A stretch of 64,000 nt of DNA, taken from assembly GCA_963851245.1 (NCBI GenBank), contig CAWKOH010000003.1:248001-312000 (forward strand). Direction: 5' to 3'. Source of the stretch: CAWKOH01 sp963851245 (GTDB taxonomy: Bacteria; Actinomycetota; Acidimicrobiia; Acidimicrobiales; Palsa-688). The notes beneath the pieces are model-generated. The model worked only from the letters and a program-made list of their open reading frames with translations. It did not search any database and was not told the DNA's origin. How positions within the stretch are numbered: the first letter of the stretch is position 1; every line of letters starts with the position of its first letter. Below are positions 12,281 to 20,791 of the stretch, one piece after another. The translations under genes were made by a program, and so were the position numbers.

Positions 12281-12775
12281 TTAGTTGGACGAGAAGCTCA
12301 GGTTGACGGTGGCGTTCTCGCAGTTGTTCTGGTTGTTGCCATCGTCGGGCAGCGAGATGGTCGCCGTTCCCGTGGCATTGCCGCCTCCAGCGATATCGGT
12401 GGCGATGGCTGACCCCTGGGTGACGTGGAACAGCGCAGGGGTGCACGCGTCAATGCCCGTGCCAGAGGCGTTTCCGGCGCCCGAGATGGACGCCACGCTC
12501 ACTGTCACCTGGTTCACGTATTCGCTGCCGCTGCTGGGGTTGTGCACCGTGTAGTTGATGGTCTGCGCCGACCCGTTGGGAACCAGGCCTGAGACGGTGT
12601 TCGTTTGGGTGATGGTCACGGGGGTGGTGGTACCGACGCCGGCGGTGCCGGTGCCGGCGCCGGTCGAGGTGAAGTAGGCGAAGGCGAGCATCCCGCCTCC
12701 ACCGAGAACGGCCGCGCCCAGGGTCGCTCCAACGGCGATCTTGGTGCGAAGTTTCATGTTGCCGAACCTGCTCAT
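12281..12775 (-). CDS. Secreted protein with AYFTSTG N-terminus, first gene of the surface cluster
   Basis: A 164-residue exported protein. A basic start (MKLRTKIAV) precedes a membrane segment (GATLGAAVLGGGGMLAFA) and AYFTSTGAGTGTAGVG, the same junction as in the gene at 10636. The mature part is beta-rich with INYTVHNPSSGSEYVNQVTV and two cysteines (IDACTPALFH and NNCENATVNLSFSSN). Its ribosome site GAGGAGATC is good. It lies 212 bases upstream of the gene at 11124 and is probably co-transcribed or the most highly expressed member. The function is unknown; a filament or matrix subunit is a hypothesis based only on the leader and the cluster. Confidence 0.72.
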   Translation of the reverse strand: MSRFGNMKLRTKIAVGATLGAAVLGGGGMLAFAYFTSTGAGTGTAGVGTTTPVTITQTNTVSGLVPNGSAQTINYTVHNPSSGSEYVNQVTVSVASISGAGNASGTGIDACTPALFHVTQGSAIATDIAGGGNATGTATISLPDDGNNQNNCENATVNLSFSSN

Positions 12776-13215
12776 CTTTTTGATCTCCTCAGGGTTGATT
12801 GGGTTGATTCACATGGCCAGGCGGGGCAGGCGCAACCCGCCGGCCAAGACCGCCCTTTTTGCCTTTCCGGTCATCCGCTAGGGGAAGACGCGTGCGCTCT
12901 CGCTTTCACTGCTGAACACACACATCGACGCTCCTTTGGACATATCGGCGCAGAGGGAGAGAGCACGCGGTCAGGGACAACGTGGGTTCCGCCCCCTCAC
13001 CCGCCTCCCAGTGAGGCAAGCAACGAATGCATCGACACGAATGCGCCAATCATTTAGGAGCGTTTTTGTCAAGGCGCGACCAGGCGCAGGTGCAATAGCG
13101 CGCAATCGCCGAATCGAAACGCGTCTATAGACGTCGAGGCCGGAAGTATCGCCGGCCTCTAAGCCTGTATGAACGCCGTTAAGTTACCCGGGATCGGGCC
13201 GGTCTTCAGCCGTAA
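12776..13215. other. Gene-free stretch between surface cluster and nadA
   Basis: This stretch holds the promoter region of the surface cluster (minus strand), a perfect palindrome GTCTATAGAC at 13123-13132 and a GC-rich hairpin at 13136-13159. No convincing coding sequence was seen. Confidence 0.55.
13136..13159 (-). terminator. Possible terminator hairpin downstream of nadA
   Basis: GAGGCCGG and CCGGCCTC form a perfect 8-bp stem around an 8-base loop, 57 bases past the nadA stop on the minus strand. There is no T-run, so intrinsic termination is uncertain. Confidence 0.4.
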
Positions 13216-14319
13216 TCAGGTGATGTCAAGCATGCGTTGCAACGCCACCCTGGCCCACTCGGCCACCTCGTCGTCCACACAGATCTGGTTGACCACCCGT
13301 CCGGCGACGAGTTCCTCCAGCACCCAGCACAAGTGGGACGCATCGATGCGGAACATCGTCGAGCAGGGGCAGATCAGTGGATCCAGCGACACGATGGACC
13401 GGTCGGGATGCTCGGCGGCCAGGCGCTGGACCAGGTGGATCTCGGTCGCCACTGCGATCACAGATCCCGCCGGGGCCCGGTCGACGGCGGCGATTATGTG
13501 GTCGGTGCTGCCGACCTCGTCCGCCAGCGCCACGACCTCGTGACTGCATTCGGGATGAACGATCACAGTGCCGTCGGGATGAGAGTCCCGGAAGGCCTGA
13601 ATGTGCTCGGGCCGGAACCGCTGATGGACGGAACAGTGACCCTTCCAGAGCAGGAAGCGGACTTCCTTTACCGTCAGATCGTCAAGGCCCCCCAGCACGG
13701 CCCGAGGGTCCCAGACGGCCATGCTCTCGGCCGGGTAGCCCAACTGGAAGGCGGTGTTGCGGCCGAGGTGCTGGTCGGGAAAAAAGAGGACTTTCACGTC
13801 GCCGCCGCCCCGTTGCTGCAGGGCCCAGGTCACCACCGCTCTGGCGTTCGAGGAGGTGCAAACGGCTCCGCCGTGCCTTCCGACGAACGCCTTCAGGGCC
13901 GCAGAGGAGTTCATGTAGGTGATGGGCACGACCGCATCGATGTCGGTGACCACAGCAATGGAGTCCCAGGCCTCCTCCACGGACTCCAGATCAGCCATGT
14001 CGGCCATGGAGCAGCCGGCGTTGAGGTCGGGGAGGATCACCTTCTGCGCTGGTGAGGTGAGCACATCCGCCGACTCGGCCATGAAGTGGACTCCACAGAA
14101 CACGACGAACTCGGCCTCGGAGCGGGCGGCCAGGCGCGACAACCCGAAGGAATCCCCCCGGCAGTCGGCCCAGCGCATCACCTCGTCCCGCTGGTAGTGA
14201 TGGCCGAGGATCATCAGCCTCGAGTCCAGGGAGTCCTTGGCCGCCGCGATACGGCGCGCCAGATCCTCCTGTGTCGATGTGACGTAGCCCTCGGGAAGGG
14301 GTGGCTGAAGCCGAAGCAT
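13216..14319 (-). CDS. nadA: Quinolinate synthase A
   Basis: Iron-sulfur enzyme condensing iminoaspartate with dihydroxyacetone phosphate to quinolinate in NAD synthesis. The 367-residue protein shows LMILGHHYQRDEVMRWADC near the N-terminus, FCGVHFMAESADVL, and the three cysteines that ligate the 4Fe-4S cluster in NAGCSMAD, HPECSHEV and PLICPCSTM. Length matches the long NadA type. ATG 14319 is preferred because GGAGG lies six bases upstream; a much longer in-frame start at 14487 adds low-complexity residues and would run through the uvrC promoter region. nadB and nadC are not adjacent, so NAD genes are scattered in this genome or lie outside the window. Confidence 0.95.
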   Translation of the reverse strand: MLRLQPPLPEGYVTSTQEDLARRIAAAKDSLDSRLMILGHHYQRDEVMRWADCRGDSFGLSRLAARSEAEFVVFCGVHFMAESADVLTSPAQKVILPDLNAGCSMADMADLESVEEAWDSIAVVTDIDAVVPITYMNSSAALKAFVGRHGGAVCTSSNARAVVTWALQQRGGGDVKVLFFPDQHLGRNTAFQLGYPAESMAVWDPRAVLGGLDDLTVKEVRFLLWKGHCSVHQRFRPEHIQAFRDSHPDGTVIVHPECSHEVVALADEVGSTDHIIAAVDRAPAGSVIAVATEIHLVQRLAAEHPDRSIVSLDPLICPCSTMFRIDASHLCWVLEELVAGRVVNQICVDDEVAEWARVALQRMLDIT

Positions 14320-14510
14320 GGAAACCTCCGACAGGAGAACCTCGATGTGGTCGGCGGGGACAGCCCGGTCGCCCATCCGCGGGGATGTCGACCTCGAGGT
14401 GGATATGTGGCCGGATTCCGGGCCGGCCCCACCAGCATAGGGCTCGCGAACCGGTTGCGCAGGGTGGCGCCAGTGCCGCTTGGTCACAGGTCTGCGGCAA
14501 ACTCGAAAGA

Positions 14511-16613
14511 GTGCTTCAGCGTCCGCCCACCGGGACCATCCCCGATGCCCCCGGTTCGTACCAGTTCCGCGACCGGGACGGCCGGGTGATCTACGTCGGC
14601 AAGGCCAGTTCGCTGCGCAGCCGCTTGTCCAACTACTTCCAGAACCCGGCGAACCTGCTCCCTCGCACGGCGCAGATGGTGGCTCAAGCCGAGACGGTCG
14701 AGTGGATCCAGGTTCGCAACGACGTCGAGGCCATCATGCTGGAGTACAGCCTGATCAAGCAGCACAAGCCTCGCTTCAACGTCCGGCTGAGGGACGACAA
14801 GAGCTACCCGTTCCTGGCCGTGACCCTGAGTGACGAGTGGCCCCGGGCCATGGTGCGCCGCGGTGCCAAGGACAAGGGCAGCCGTTATTTCGGACCCTAC
14901 GCCCACGCCTACGCCATCCGGGAGACGCTGGACTCCTTGTTGCGGGTGTTCCCGATCCGCACCTGCAGCGACAACAAGTTCCGCCATCACGAGCGGCTGG
15001 GCCGCCCCTGCCTCCTGTTCCATATCGAGAAGTGCTCGGGTCCCTGTATCAAGGCCGTCGACCACGATGACTACGGGGTTCTGGTAGCCGACCTCCTGAC
15101 GTTCCTCGACGGCGAGACCCAACCGGTGCTCAAGCGCCTCGAAGCCGAGATGCACGAGGCCTCGGACCGGCTGGAGTTCGAGCGGGCCGGCCGGCTCCGG
15201 GACCGGATCACCGCCGTCCGGAAGGCCATCGAGAAGCAACAGATGGTCACGGAAAGGGCCGAGGACCTGGACTGTTTCGGCTTGGTGGAGGACGAGCTGG
15301 AAGCCGCCATTCAGGTGTTCTATGTGCGCCGGGGGCGCGTCGTGGGCCGCAAGGGCTTCATCGTGGACAAGGTCGAGGACCTCACCCGGGCCCAGCTGGT
15401 GGCCCAGGTCCTCGAGCAGCATTACGCCGACCCGCCCATGGGAGTCCCGCCGCTGATCGTGGTGCCGGAGGCCCCCGAGGGGCAGGAGAGTGTCGAGGCC
15501 TGGCTGGCGGTGGAACGCTCGGCGCCCCAGGTCAAAGATGGTGAGGTCGACGGGGAATCGGGCCGCGGCGGTTCGCCTGGCCCGACCCGTTCAGCTGTGG
15601 GCGACGTCGAATGGTGGGCCGCCAGCCGGCGCTACCGGGTCGAGCGCAGCGTGAATCCCGAAGCCCGGGCCGGCGCCCGGGTCGAGATCAGGGTGCCTCA
15701 GAGGGGCGACAAGAAGGCCCTGCTCGAGATGGTCACCAAGAATGCGGGCGAAGAGTTCACGCGGCACCGTTTGAAGCGGGCGTCTGATCACAATGCCCGG
15801 GCCAAGGCGCTCAACGCCCTCCAGGACGCCCTCGGGCTCCCGGAATCCCCGCTCCGGATCGAGTGCTACGACATGAGCCATCTGCAGGGGACGGACTACG
15901 TCGGAAGCATGGTGGTGATGGAGGACGGCCTACCCCGGCCGCAGGAATACCGGCGTTTCAAGATCCGCACGGTCGAAGGGAACGACGACTTCGCCGCCAT
16001 GGGTGAAGTGCTGAGCCGCCGGCTCACTGCCTACCTGGCCGACCGGGAGAAGCCGGTCGAGGATCGACGGCGGCGGTTCGCCTACCCACCCCAGCTCTTA
16101 CTGGTCGACGGCGGCAAGGGCCAGCTAGGGGTGGCTCTGCGGGTGCTGGAGGAGCTCGGGTTGGAGGACGAGATCCCGGCGGCCGCCCTGGCCAAGCAGT
16201 TCGAGGAGGTCTACCTGCCGGGCAGCCCGGACCCGGTCCGGATACCTCGCACGTCTGAGGCCCTGTACCTGTTGCAGCAGATCCGGGACGAGGCCCACCG
16301 CTTTGCCATCACCTATCACCGGAACCTGCGGGGCAAAAGGATGACCGTTTCGGCCCTCGATGGCATCCCCGGCCTGGGCCCGGGTCGCAAGAAGCGATTG
16401 GTGAAGGAAATGGGCGGGATCAAGGCCGTCAAAGCGGCGTCCCGTGAATCGCTCGGGGAGCTCTCCTGGCTGCCGGAACCCGTGGCCGACGCCGTCTACG
16501 AGAAGCTGCACAGCAGTGCTTCGCAGCCGAGCCACGCTATTGCCCATTGGGGCGCCGGGGACGAGAGCTCCGGGCCTGCACTTGTCGCTGACATGCAGGA
16601 CTTGCGGGCATAG
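14511..16613 (+). CDS. uvrC: Excinuclease ABC subunit UvrC
   Basis: Dual nuclease that makes both incisions in nucleotide excision repair. The 700-residue protein has an N-terminal GIY-YIG domain (GSYQFRDRDGRVIYVGKASS, here quoted as two motifs: GSYQF and VIYVGKA), a central UVR domain (FERAGRLRDRI, about residues 222-232) that binds UvrB, a C-terminal RNase H-like nuclease with IECYDMSHLQGTDYVGSMV and LLVDGGKGQL, and a terminal HhH2 module (LDGIPGLGPGRKKRLV). A glycine/charged insertion near residues 345-360 (VDGESGRGGSPGP) is longer than usual. GTG 14511 is the first start compatible with the family; no ribosome site is obvious. Divergent from nadA. Confidence 0.96.
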   Translation: MLQRPPTGTIPDAPGSYQFRDRDGRVIYVGKASSLRSRLSNYFQNPANLLPRTAQMVAQAETVEWIQVRNDVEAIMLEYSLIKQHKPRFNVRLRDDKSYPFLAVTLSDEWPRAMVRRGAKDKGSRYFGPYAHAYAIRETLDSLLRVFPIRTCSDNKFRHHERLGRPCLLFHIEKCSGPCIKAVDHDDYGVLVADLLTFLDGETQPVLKRLEAEMHEASDRLEFERAGRLRDRITAVRKAIEKQQMVTERAEDLDCFGLVEDELEAAIQVFYVRRGRVVGRKGFIVDKVEDLTRAQLVAQVLEQHYADPPMGVPPLIVVPEAPEGQESVEAWLAVERSAPQVKDGEVDGESGRGGSPGPTRSAVGDVEWWAASRRYRVERSVNPEARAGARVEIRVPQRGDKKALLEMVTKNAGEEFTRHRLKRASDHNARAKALNALQDALGLPESPLRIECYDMSHLQGTDYVGSMVVMEDGLPRPQEYRRFKIRTVEGNDDFAAMGEVLSRRLTAYLADREKPVEDRRRRFAYPPQLLLVDGGKGQLGVALRVLEELGLEDEIPAAALAKQFEEVYLPGSPDPVRIPRTSEALYLLQQIRDEAHRFAITYHRNLRGKRMTVSALDGIPGLGPGRKKRLVKEMGGIKAVKAASRESLGELSWLPEPVADAVYEKLHSSASQPSHAIAHWGAGDESSGPALVADMQDLRA

Positions 16614-16632
16614 TTTCGTGCTGGCGCCCGGG

Positions 16633-16638
16633 TAGCGT
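16633..16638 (+). promoter_or_regulatory. Putative -10 box, leaderless hydrolase gene
   Basis: TAGCGT lies eight bases before the ATG at 16647 and just after the uvrC stop. Confidence 0.35.
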
Positions 16639-16646
16639 CTCCCTTG

Positions 16647-17519
16647 ATGACCCACGTCGCCGCCAACGGGATGAGGATTGAATACGAGACCGCCGGAGAT
16701 CCGGCCTACCCGCCATTGCTGCTCATCATGGGCCTCGGGGCCCAGCTGATCGCATGGGAAGACGGCTTCGTGCAGCAGCTGGTGGCCAGGGGCTTCTACG
16801 TCATCCGTTTCGACAACCGGGATCAAGGGCTGTCGACCTGGTTCGACGAAGCCGGGGTACCTGATGTGGTTAAGGCAGCGGTGACAGGAGTTATCCCCAC
16901 GCCGGCTTACACGCTGACGGACATGGCCGACGACGCCGCCGCCCTGCTTGGTGCGCTCGACATCGAGGGGGCCCACGTGTGCGGGGCTTCGATGGGCGGG
17001 ATGATCGCCCAGAGCATGGTCACACGCCATCCCGCCCAGGTGCTCAGCCTGGTCTCGATCATGTCCACGACCGGTGATCCGGCCGTCGGCCGGCCGCATC
17101 CCGAGGCCATGGCGCTGCTGATGCAACCCGCGCCGTCCGACCGTGAAAGCGTGATCGAATCGGCGGTCAAGGGGGCGGCCGTCATCGGATCCAGCGGGTA
17201 TCCCCGCGACGACGACCGGATTCGGGCGCTGGCGGGCGCCTCCTACGACCGGGCATTCCATCCCGAGGGAGCGGGCCGCCAGCTGGTGGCCATCGCGGCG
17301 GCGCCCGACCGGACCGAGGATCTGAAGGCGGTCGACCGCCCGACTCTGGTGATCCACGGTGAGGTCGATCCCCTCATCGATTGCTCCGGAGGCCGAGCCA
17401 CGGCGGCGGCCATACCCGGGGCCCAGCTGTGGGTGATCCCGGGCATGGGCCACGACCTCCCCCCTCAGCTGTTCGCCCCCATCGCCGAACGGATCGCAGC
17501 TCACTGCCTCGGGACCTGA
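16647..17519 (+). CDS. Alpha/beta-fold hydrolase
   Basis: A 290-residue serine hydrolase of the alpha/beta family. Visible: oxyanion region LLLIMGLGAQLIAWED, FDNRDQGLSTWFDE, the nucleophile elbow CGASMGGMIA (Ser near residue 115), the acid in VIHGEVDPLID, and the catalytic His in PGMGHDLPP. This pattern (FDNRDxGxS plus CGASMGG) is shared with RdmC-like methylesterases and many uncharacterised actinobacterial hydrolases; the substrate cannot be assigned. A TTG at 16644 is an alternative start, but the ATG fits the -10 spacing. It follows uvrC by 33 bases on the same strand. Confidence 0.88.
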   Translation: MTHVAANGMRIEYETAGDPAYPPLLLIMGLGAQLIAWEDGFVQQLVARGFYVIRFDNRDQGLSTWFDEAGVPDVVKAAVTGVIPTPAYTLTDMADDAAALLGALDIEGAHVCGASMGGMIAQSMVTRHPAQVLSLVSIMSTTGDPAVGRPHPEAMALLMQPAPSDRESVIESAVKGAAVIGSSGYPRDDDRIRALAGASYDRAFHPEGAGRQLVAIAAAPDRTEDLKAVDRPTLVIHGEVDPLIDCSGGRATAAAIPGAQLWVIPGMGHDLPPQLFAPIAERIAAHCLGT

Positions 17520-17565
17520 CATAGAGCGGCGCGGGCGGGCGGTACCCGGATGGGTAACCCGTGGC

Positions 17566-17571
17566 TACCAT
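17566..17571 (+). promoter_or_regulatory. Putative -10 box, leaderless cyclic-nucleotide-domain gene
   Basis: TACCAT ends six bases before the ATG at 17578. Confidence 0.45.
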
Positions 17572-17577
17572 CTCAGG

Positions 17578-18060
17578 ATGGATGACTTGCTCAGGCTGTC
17601 CACGGCCCTGCCCGAGGTCGAGTTCGATTCGGGCGATGTCATCGTAAGAGAGGGATTGCCGAATAGTGCGCTCTGGGTTCTGGTCGCAGGCGAGCTGTCC
17701 GTCACCAAGGGCGGGGCGGCGATCAGCACTGTCACCCGCCCCGGATCGGTGATCGGGGAGCTGTCCGTCCTGCTTGGAAGCGCGCCCACAGCCACGGTGA
17801 CGGCCTCAGCGCCCAGCCGGCTCCGGCGGGCCGATGACGGGGAAGCCTTCCTCTTCTCTAACGAGGAGATCACCCGGGTCGTGGCTGTCGGCCTGGCAGC
17901 CAGGCTCAACCTCGTGACGTCCTACCTGTCGGACCTCAAGCAGCAGTACGGCGATGCCCCGGGACTGGCCATGGTCCCGGCCGTGCTGCAACGGCTGGCC
18001 GAGCGCCAATCGCCCGCCGCCATCAGCGGGTCGAGCAGGGATCCCCACCCGGAATATTGA
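17578..18060 (+). CDS. Stand-alone cyclic nucleotide-binding (cNMP) domain protein
   Basis: A 160-residue protein consisting of one cNMP-binding fold: EFDSGDVIVREGLPNSALWV then LVAGELSVTKGG, TRPGSVIGELSVLLGSAPTATV (the phosphate-binding cassette, with G-E-L-S and a position A-P-T-A-T-V), followed by a helical tail. There is no HTH, channel or kinase domain, so it is not a CRP-type regulator by itself. The phosphate-binding cassette lacks the arginine that contacts the cyclic phosphate in CAP (R-x-A/T is here P-T-A), so ligand binding may be lost or changed. Monocistronic, leaderless. Confidence 0.8.
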   Translation: MDDLLRLSTALPEVEFDSGDVIVREGLPNSALWVLVAGELSVTKGGAAISTVTRPGSVIGELSVLLGSAPTATVTASAPSRLRRADDGEAFLFSNEEITRVVAVGLAARLNLVTSYLSDLKQQYGDAPGLAMVPAVLQRLAERQSPAAISGSSRDPHPEY

Positions 18061-18106
18061 CGGCACTCGTCATCGGTGCGCCGCTCCTGAGCGCGTCTTG
18101 ATCGCC

Positions 18107-18826
18107 CTATCGCAGGTCCACGGTCTCGGTCCCCATGAGAGACGTCCACTCGGCGGTTCCGGCCGCGAGGTCGATCTCGATGCGGGTCGGGATGGGACCT
18201 CGCTGGTTGCCGGCGTTGAACACCCACGTGTCTCCGAGCCGGTCCACCCATGATCCCTCGTCAGCGAACGGCGACTGGTGCACGTGCCCGCAGAGGACCA
18301 GGTCGGGTTGATGTTCGGTGATCCATTCGACCAGGTCGGAGTCACCGTAGTCGCGGGAGCCGGTCCAGCAGGTGCGTGAGCCGATAGGCGGCCAGTGGTA
18401 CACCCAAATCCAGCGGGCGGAGCGCTGGGCCGCATCAGTGGTCAGCTGGCGGGCGACGAGATCGCGACCGAGTGGGCCATCCCACCACGGGCAGATCGTC
18501 ACCAGCGTGTCATCAAGGCGGAGTGAGTCGCCGTCGGTGGCAATACCGGCGGCCCTCGCCTCGGACAACCACAAGGCGCACTGCTCACCGCTGCCGTCCG
18601 GGCCGGTCAGGTCATGGTTGCCGGAACTCACCGCCAACCTGGTCGAGGATTGAAGCAAGGATAGATATTCGAGGATCACCACGCTTTGGGCATCGAGCGG
18701 GGGCAGTGCAGCCACGTCAAGGCTGTCGCCGGCGACGACCATCAGGTCGTAGTCCGTGCTTCGACTGACCAGCCAGTCGAACTGCTTCAGCGAATAGTGG
18801 AGGTCGGAGACGAGCAGGATTCGCAC
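18107..18826 (-). CDS. Metallophosphoesterase (calcineurin-like)
   Basis: Dinuclear-metal phosphoesterase of about 239 residues. Metal motifs are all present in order: SDLHYS near the start (D-x-H), VAGDSLD (GD), SSGNHDLTG (GNHD), then VYHWPP and CGHVHQSPF (GHxH). The substrate is unknown; nucleotides and phosphoproteins are both common in this superfamily. The start is uncertain: GTG at 18826 begins the conserved core (VRILLVSDLH), whereas an ATG at 18904 would add 26 Pro/Gly-rich residues and leave little room for the divergent methyltransferase promoter. Confidence 0.85.
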   Translation of the reverse strand: MRILLVSDLHYSLKQFDWLVSRSTDYDLMVVAGDSLDVAALPPLDAQSVVILEYLSLLQSSTRLAVSSGNHDLTGPDGSGEQCALWLSEARAAGIATDGDSLRLDDTLVTICPWWDGPLGRDLVARQLTTDAAQRSARWIWVYHWPPIGSRTCWTGSRDYGDSDLVEWITEHQPDLVLCGHVHQSPFADEGSWVDRLGDTWVFNAGNQRGPIPTRIEIDLAAGTAEWTSLMGTETVDLR

Positions 18827-18939
18827 TCCGTCGCTTTCTAGTCCGAGTGTCGGGCCCGGGGCCAGCGATGGGGTTGGCACCAACTCTCGCCGTCCGGTCG
18901 GCACGGGGCGGGGTCAAGCGCCAGCGAGGAGCCTGGTCT

Positions 18940-18945
18940 TACGCT
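18940..18945 (+). promoter_or_regulatory. Putative -10 box, leaderless methyltransferase gene
   Basis: TACGCT ends six bases before the ATG at 18952, with no ribosome binding site. Confidence 0.45.
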
Positions 18946-18951
18946 GTTCGA

Positions 18952-19689
18952 ATGCCGGACAAGTCGGGATGGGAGAGCGTCGCCTCCTGGTGGCAGGACG
19001 GCTTCACCGAGGGCGCCGACGCCGAGTACGAGGAGCAGATCCTTCCTTTGGTGGCCACCCACCTGGCGGGTTCATCCTCGATCCTGGATGTCGGCTGCGG
19101 CGAGGGACAGGTGGCCCGCGTCGCCGCCGGGCTCCCTGGCGTTCGGACAGTGGTCGGTGTTGATCCCACCTGGGCGCAGGTTCGAGTAGCTGCTCGCCGC
19201 GGCGGGGGAGTGGCGATAGGGCGGGCTGACGCGGCGGCTCTTCCTTTTTCCTCGGGGGTATTCGACGCGGTGGTCGCCTGCCTCGTGTTCGAGCACATCG
19301 AAACCATGGAGAGTGCTGTCGCCGAGGTTGGCCGAGTGTTGGCACCCGGCGGCAGGTTCCTGTTCCTCCTCAATCACCCTCTGCTGCAAACACCCGGATC
19401 AGGTTGGATCGACGACACCATTCTCGAGGAGCAGTACTGGCGAATCGGGCCGTATCTGATAGAGGACCAGAGCCTGGAGGAGGTGGAGAAGGGCATCTGG
19501 ATACCCTTCATCCACCGGCCGCTGTCCCGGTACGTCAATGCCATGGCGGCCGCCGGACTGTTCGTCACGCACATGGAGGAGCCCGCTCCTCCGCCTGGCT
19601 TCCTGGCCCGAGCGGCCGAGTACAAGGAGGCCGCCACCATCCCGCGTTTGCTCGCGTTGCGGGCCGAGAAACTGACACCGCCGGGTTAG
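18952..19689 (+). CDS. SAM-dependent methyltransferase (class I)
   Basis: A 245-residue Methyltransf_11-type enzyme. Motif I ILDVGCGEGQVARVA binds SAM, followed by VVGVDPTWAQV, IGRADAAALPFSSGVFDAVV (motif II region) and VLAPGGRFLFLLNHPL (motif III). The sequence continues with GSGWIDDTILEEQYWRIGPY, seen in a subgroup of actinobacterial methyltransferases of unknown substrate. The start is set by the leaderless -10 box; the upstream in-frame extension to 18847 is not conserved. Divergent from the phosphoesterase. Confidence 0.88.
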   Translation: MPDKSGWESVASWWQDGFTEGADAEYEEQILPLVATHLAGSSSILDVGCGEGQVARVAAGLPGVRTVVGVDPTWAQVRVAARRGGGVAIGRADAAALPFSSGVFDAVVACLVFEHIETMESAVAEVGRVLAPGGRFLFLLNHPLLQTPGSGWIDDTILEEQYWRIGPYLIEDQSLEEVEKGIWIPFIHRPLSRYVNAMAAAGLFVTHMEEPAPPPGFLARAAEYKEAATIPRLLALRAEKLTPPG

Positions 19690-19762
19690 CCGGCGTTGGG
19701 AGCGATCGTCATTATATTTCATCGCTATAAATGTATCAACGTGGTCAAAACAACGTGCTCCT

Positions 19763-19780
19763 GCGTCGATTTATCGACGC
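19763..19780. repeat. Inverted repeat in an AT-rich intergenic stretch
   Basis: GCGTCGAT and ATCGACGC are 8-base arms separated by TT. They lie in the 253-base gap before rapZ, whose first 60 bases (from about 19705) are far more AT-rich than the surroundings. It could be an operator or hairpin; no gene was seen here. Confidence 0.45.
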
Positions 19781-19942
19781 TTATCGGCGCTTTCTACACA
19801 CAAGATCGGAAATCCCGCACGGAGGCGAGGCCATAGCGGCAAGCGGGCACTGCGAGGCCCAACGCCGGCCGCCGGCCCCGAATCCCCAATCCAGCCGGAC
19901 TATCCCAACGGATGGGCCCCGGCCGAGGGCACAATTAGGACG

Positions 19943-20791
19943 ATGGCTGAGTTCCTCATCATCACCGGCCTTTCCGGAGCCGGCCGATCCCAGGCGGCGG
20001 CCACGCTCGAGGACCTCGGCTGGTTCGTCATCGACAACATGCCGACCGCCCTCATCACCAAGGTGGCCGAACTGGCCGGGGCGCCAGGGTCGGCCAGGGA
20101 ACGGGTGGCCCTGGTCATCGGAAGGGACACCGAGCAGCTCGAGGAGCTGGAGTCCGCCGTCTACCAGTTACGGGCCGGCGGGGCGAGCGTGCGGACCCTG
20201 TTCCTGGAGGCGTCCGACGAGGTCCTCATCCGCCGGTTCGAGGGGACCCGCCGCCGGCATCCCCTGGGTCAGGAAGGCGTCAAGGAGGCCATCGCCCAGG
20301 AACGGAAGCGGTTGCAGCCGATTCGCATCATGGCCGATGTGATCGTCGACACCACCGACCTGAATGTCAACCAGCTGCGGGAACGCCTCATCGATCTCTT
20401 TACCCATGACCGCGGCGACCCCATGCTGATATCGGTCATGTCGTTCGGGTTCAAGCACGGCGTGCCGCTCGATGTCGACAACGTCTTCGATGTGCGCTTC
20501 CTGCCTAATCCCCACTGGATCGAGGACCTCCGGCCTCTGACCGGGCTCGACGAACCCGTTCGCGAGTACGTGCTCGACCAGCCGGAAGCGGAGGAGTTCC
20601 TGGGTCGGATCGACGACCTGCTCGGGTTCCTGCTGCCCAACTATGTAAAGGAGGGGAAGTCCTACTTGACGATCGCCGTAGGGTGCACCGGCGGGCGCCA
20701 CCGTTCCGTGGCCCTGGCCGAGGACATCGCCCAGAGGATTCGGGGACACGGCTATGAGGCGACCGTCTACCACCGGGACATCGGCCGATGA
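19943..20791 (+). CDS. rapZ: RNase adapter / nucleotide-binding protein RapZ
   Basis: P-loop protein that in other bacteria senses cell-envelope precursors and, in Proteobacteria, guides small-RNA decay. 282 residues. N-terminal Walker A GLSGAGRS (8-15), LGWFVIDNMP, TLFLEASDEVLIRRFEGTRRRHPL, then MLISVMSFGFKHGVP and the C-terminal domain with GYLTIAVGCTGGRHRSV-like sequence (YLTIAVGCTGGRHRSVALAE), all diagnostic. Start ATG 19943 follows a weak -10 box (CACAAT, 19930-19935) by seven bases. The stop overlaps the yvcK start (ATGA), so the pair is translationally coupled. Confidence 0.96.
   Translation: MAEFLIITGLSGAGRSQAAATLEDLGWFVIDNMPTALITKVAELAGAPGSARERVALVIGRDTEQLEELESAVYQLRAGGASVRTLFLEASDEVLIRRFEGTRRRHPLGQEGVKEAIAQERKRLQPIRIMADVIVDTTDLNVNQLRERLIDLFTHDRGDPMLISVMSFGFKHGVPLDVDNVFDVRFLPNPHWIEDLRPLTGLDEPVREYVLDQPEAEEFLGRIDDLLGFLLPNYVKEGKSYLTIAVGCTGGRHRSVALAEDIAQRIRGHGYEATVYHRDIGR

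Noticed and set aside
14301..14510. N-terminal extension of uvrC to 14301
   Set aside because: Residues before VLQRPP are not UvrC-like and overlap the nadA start region on the other strand.
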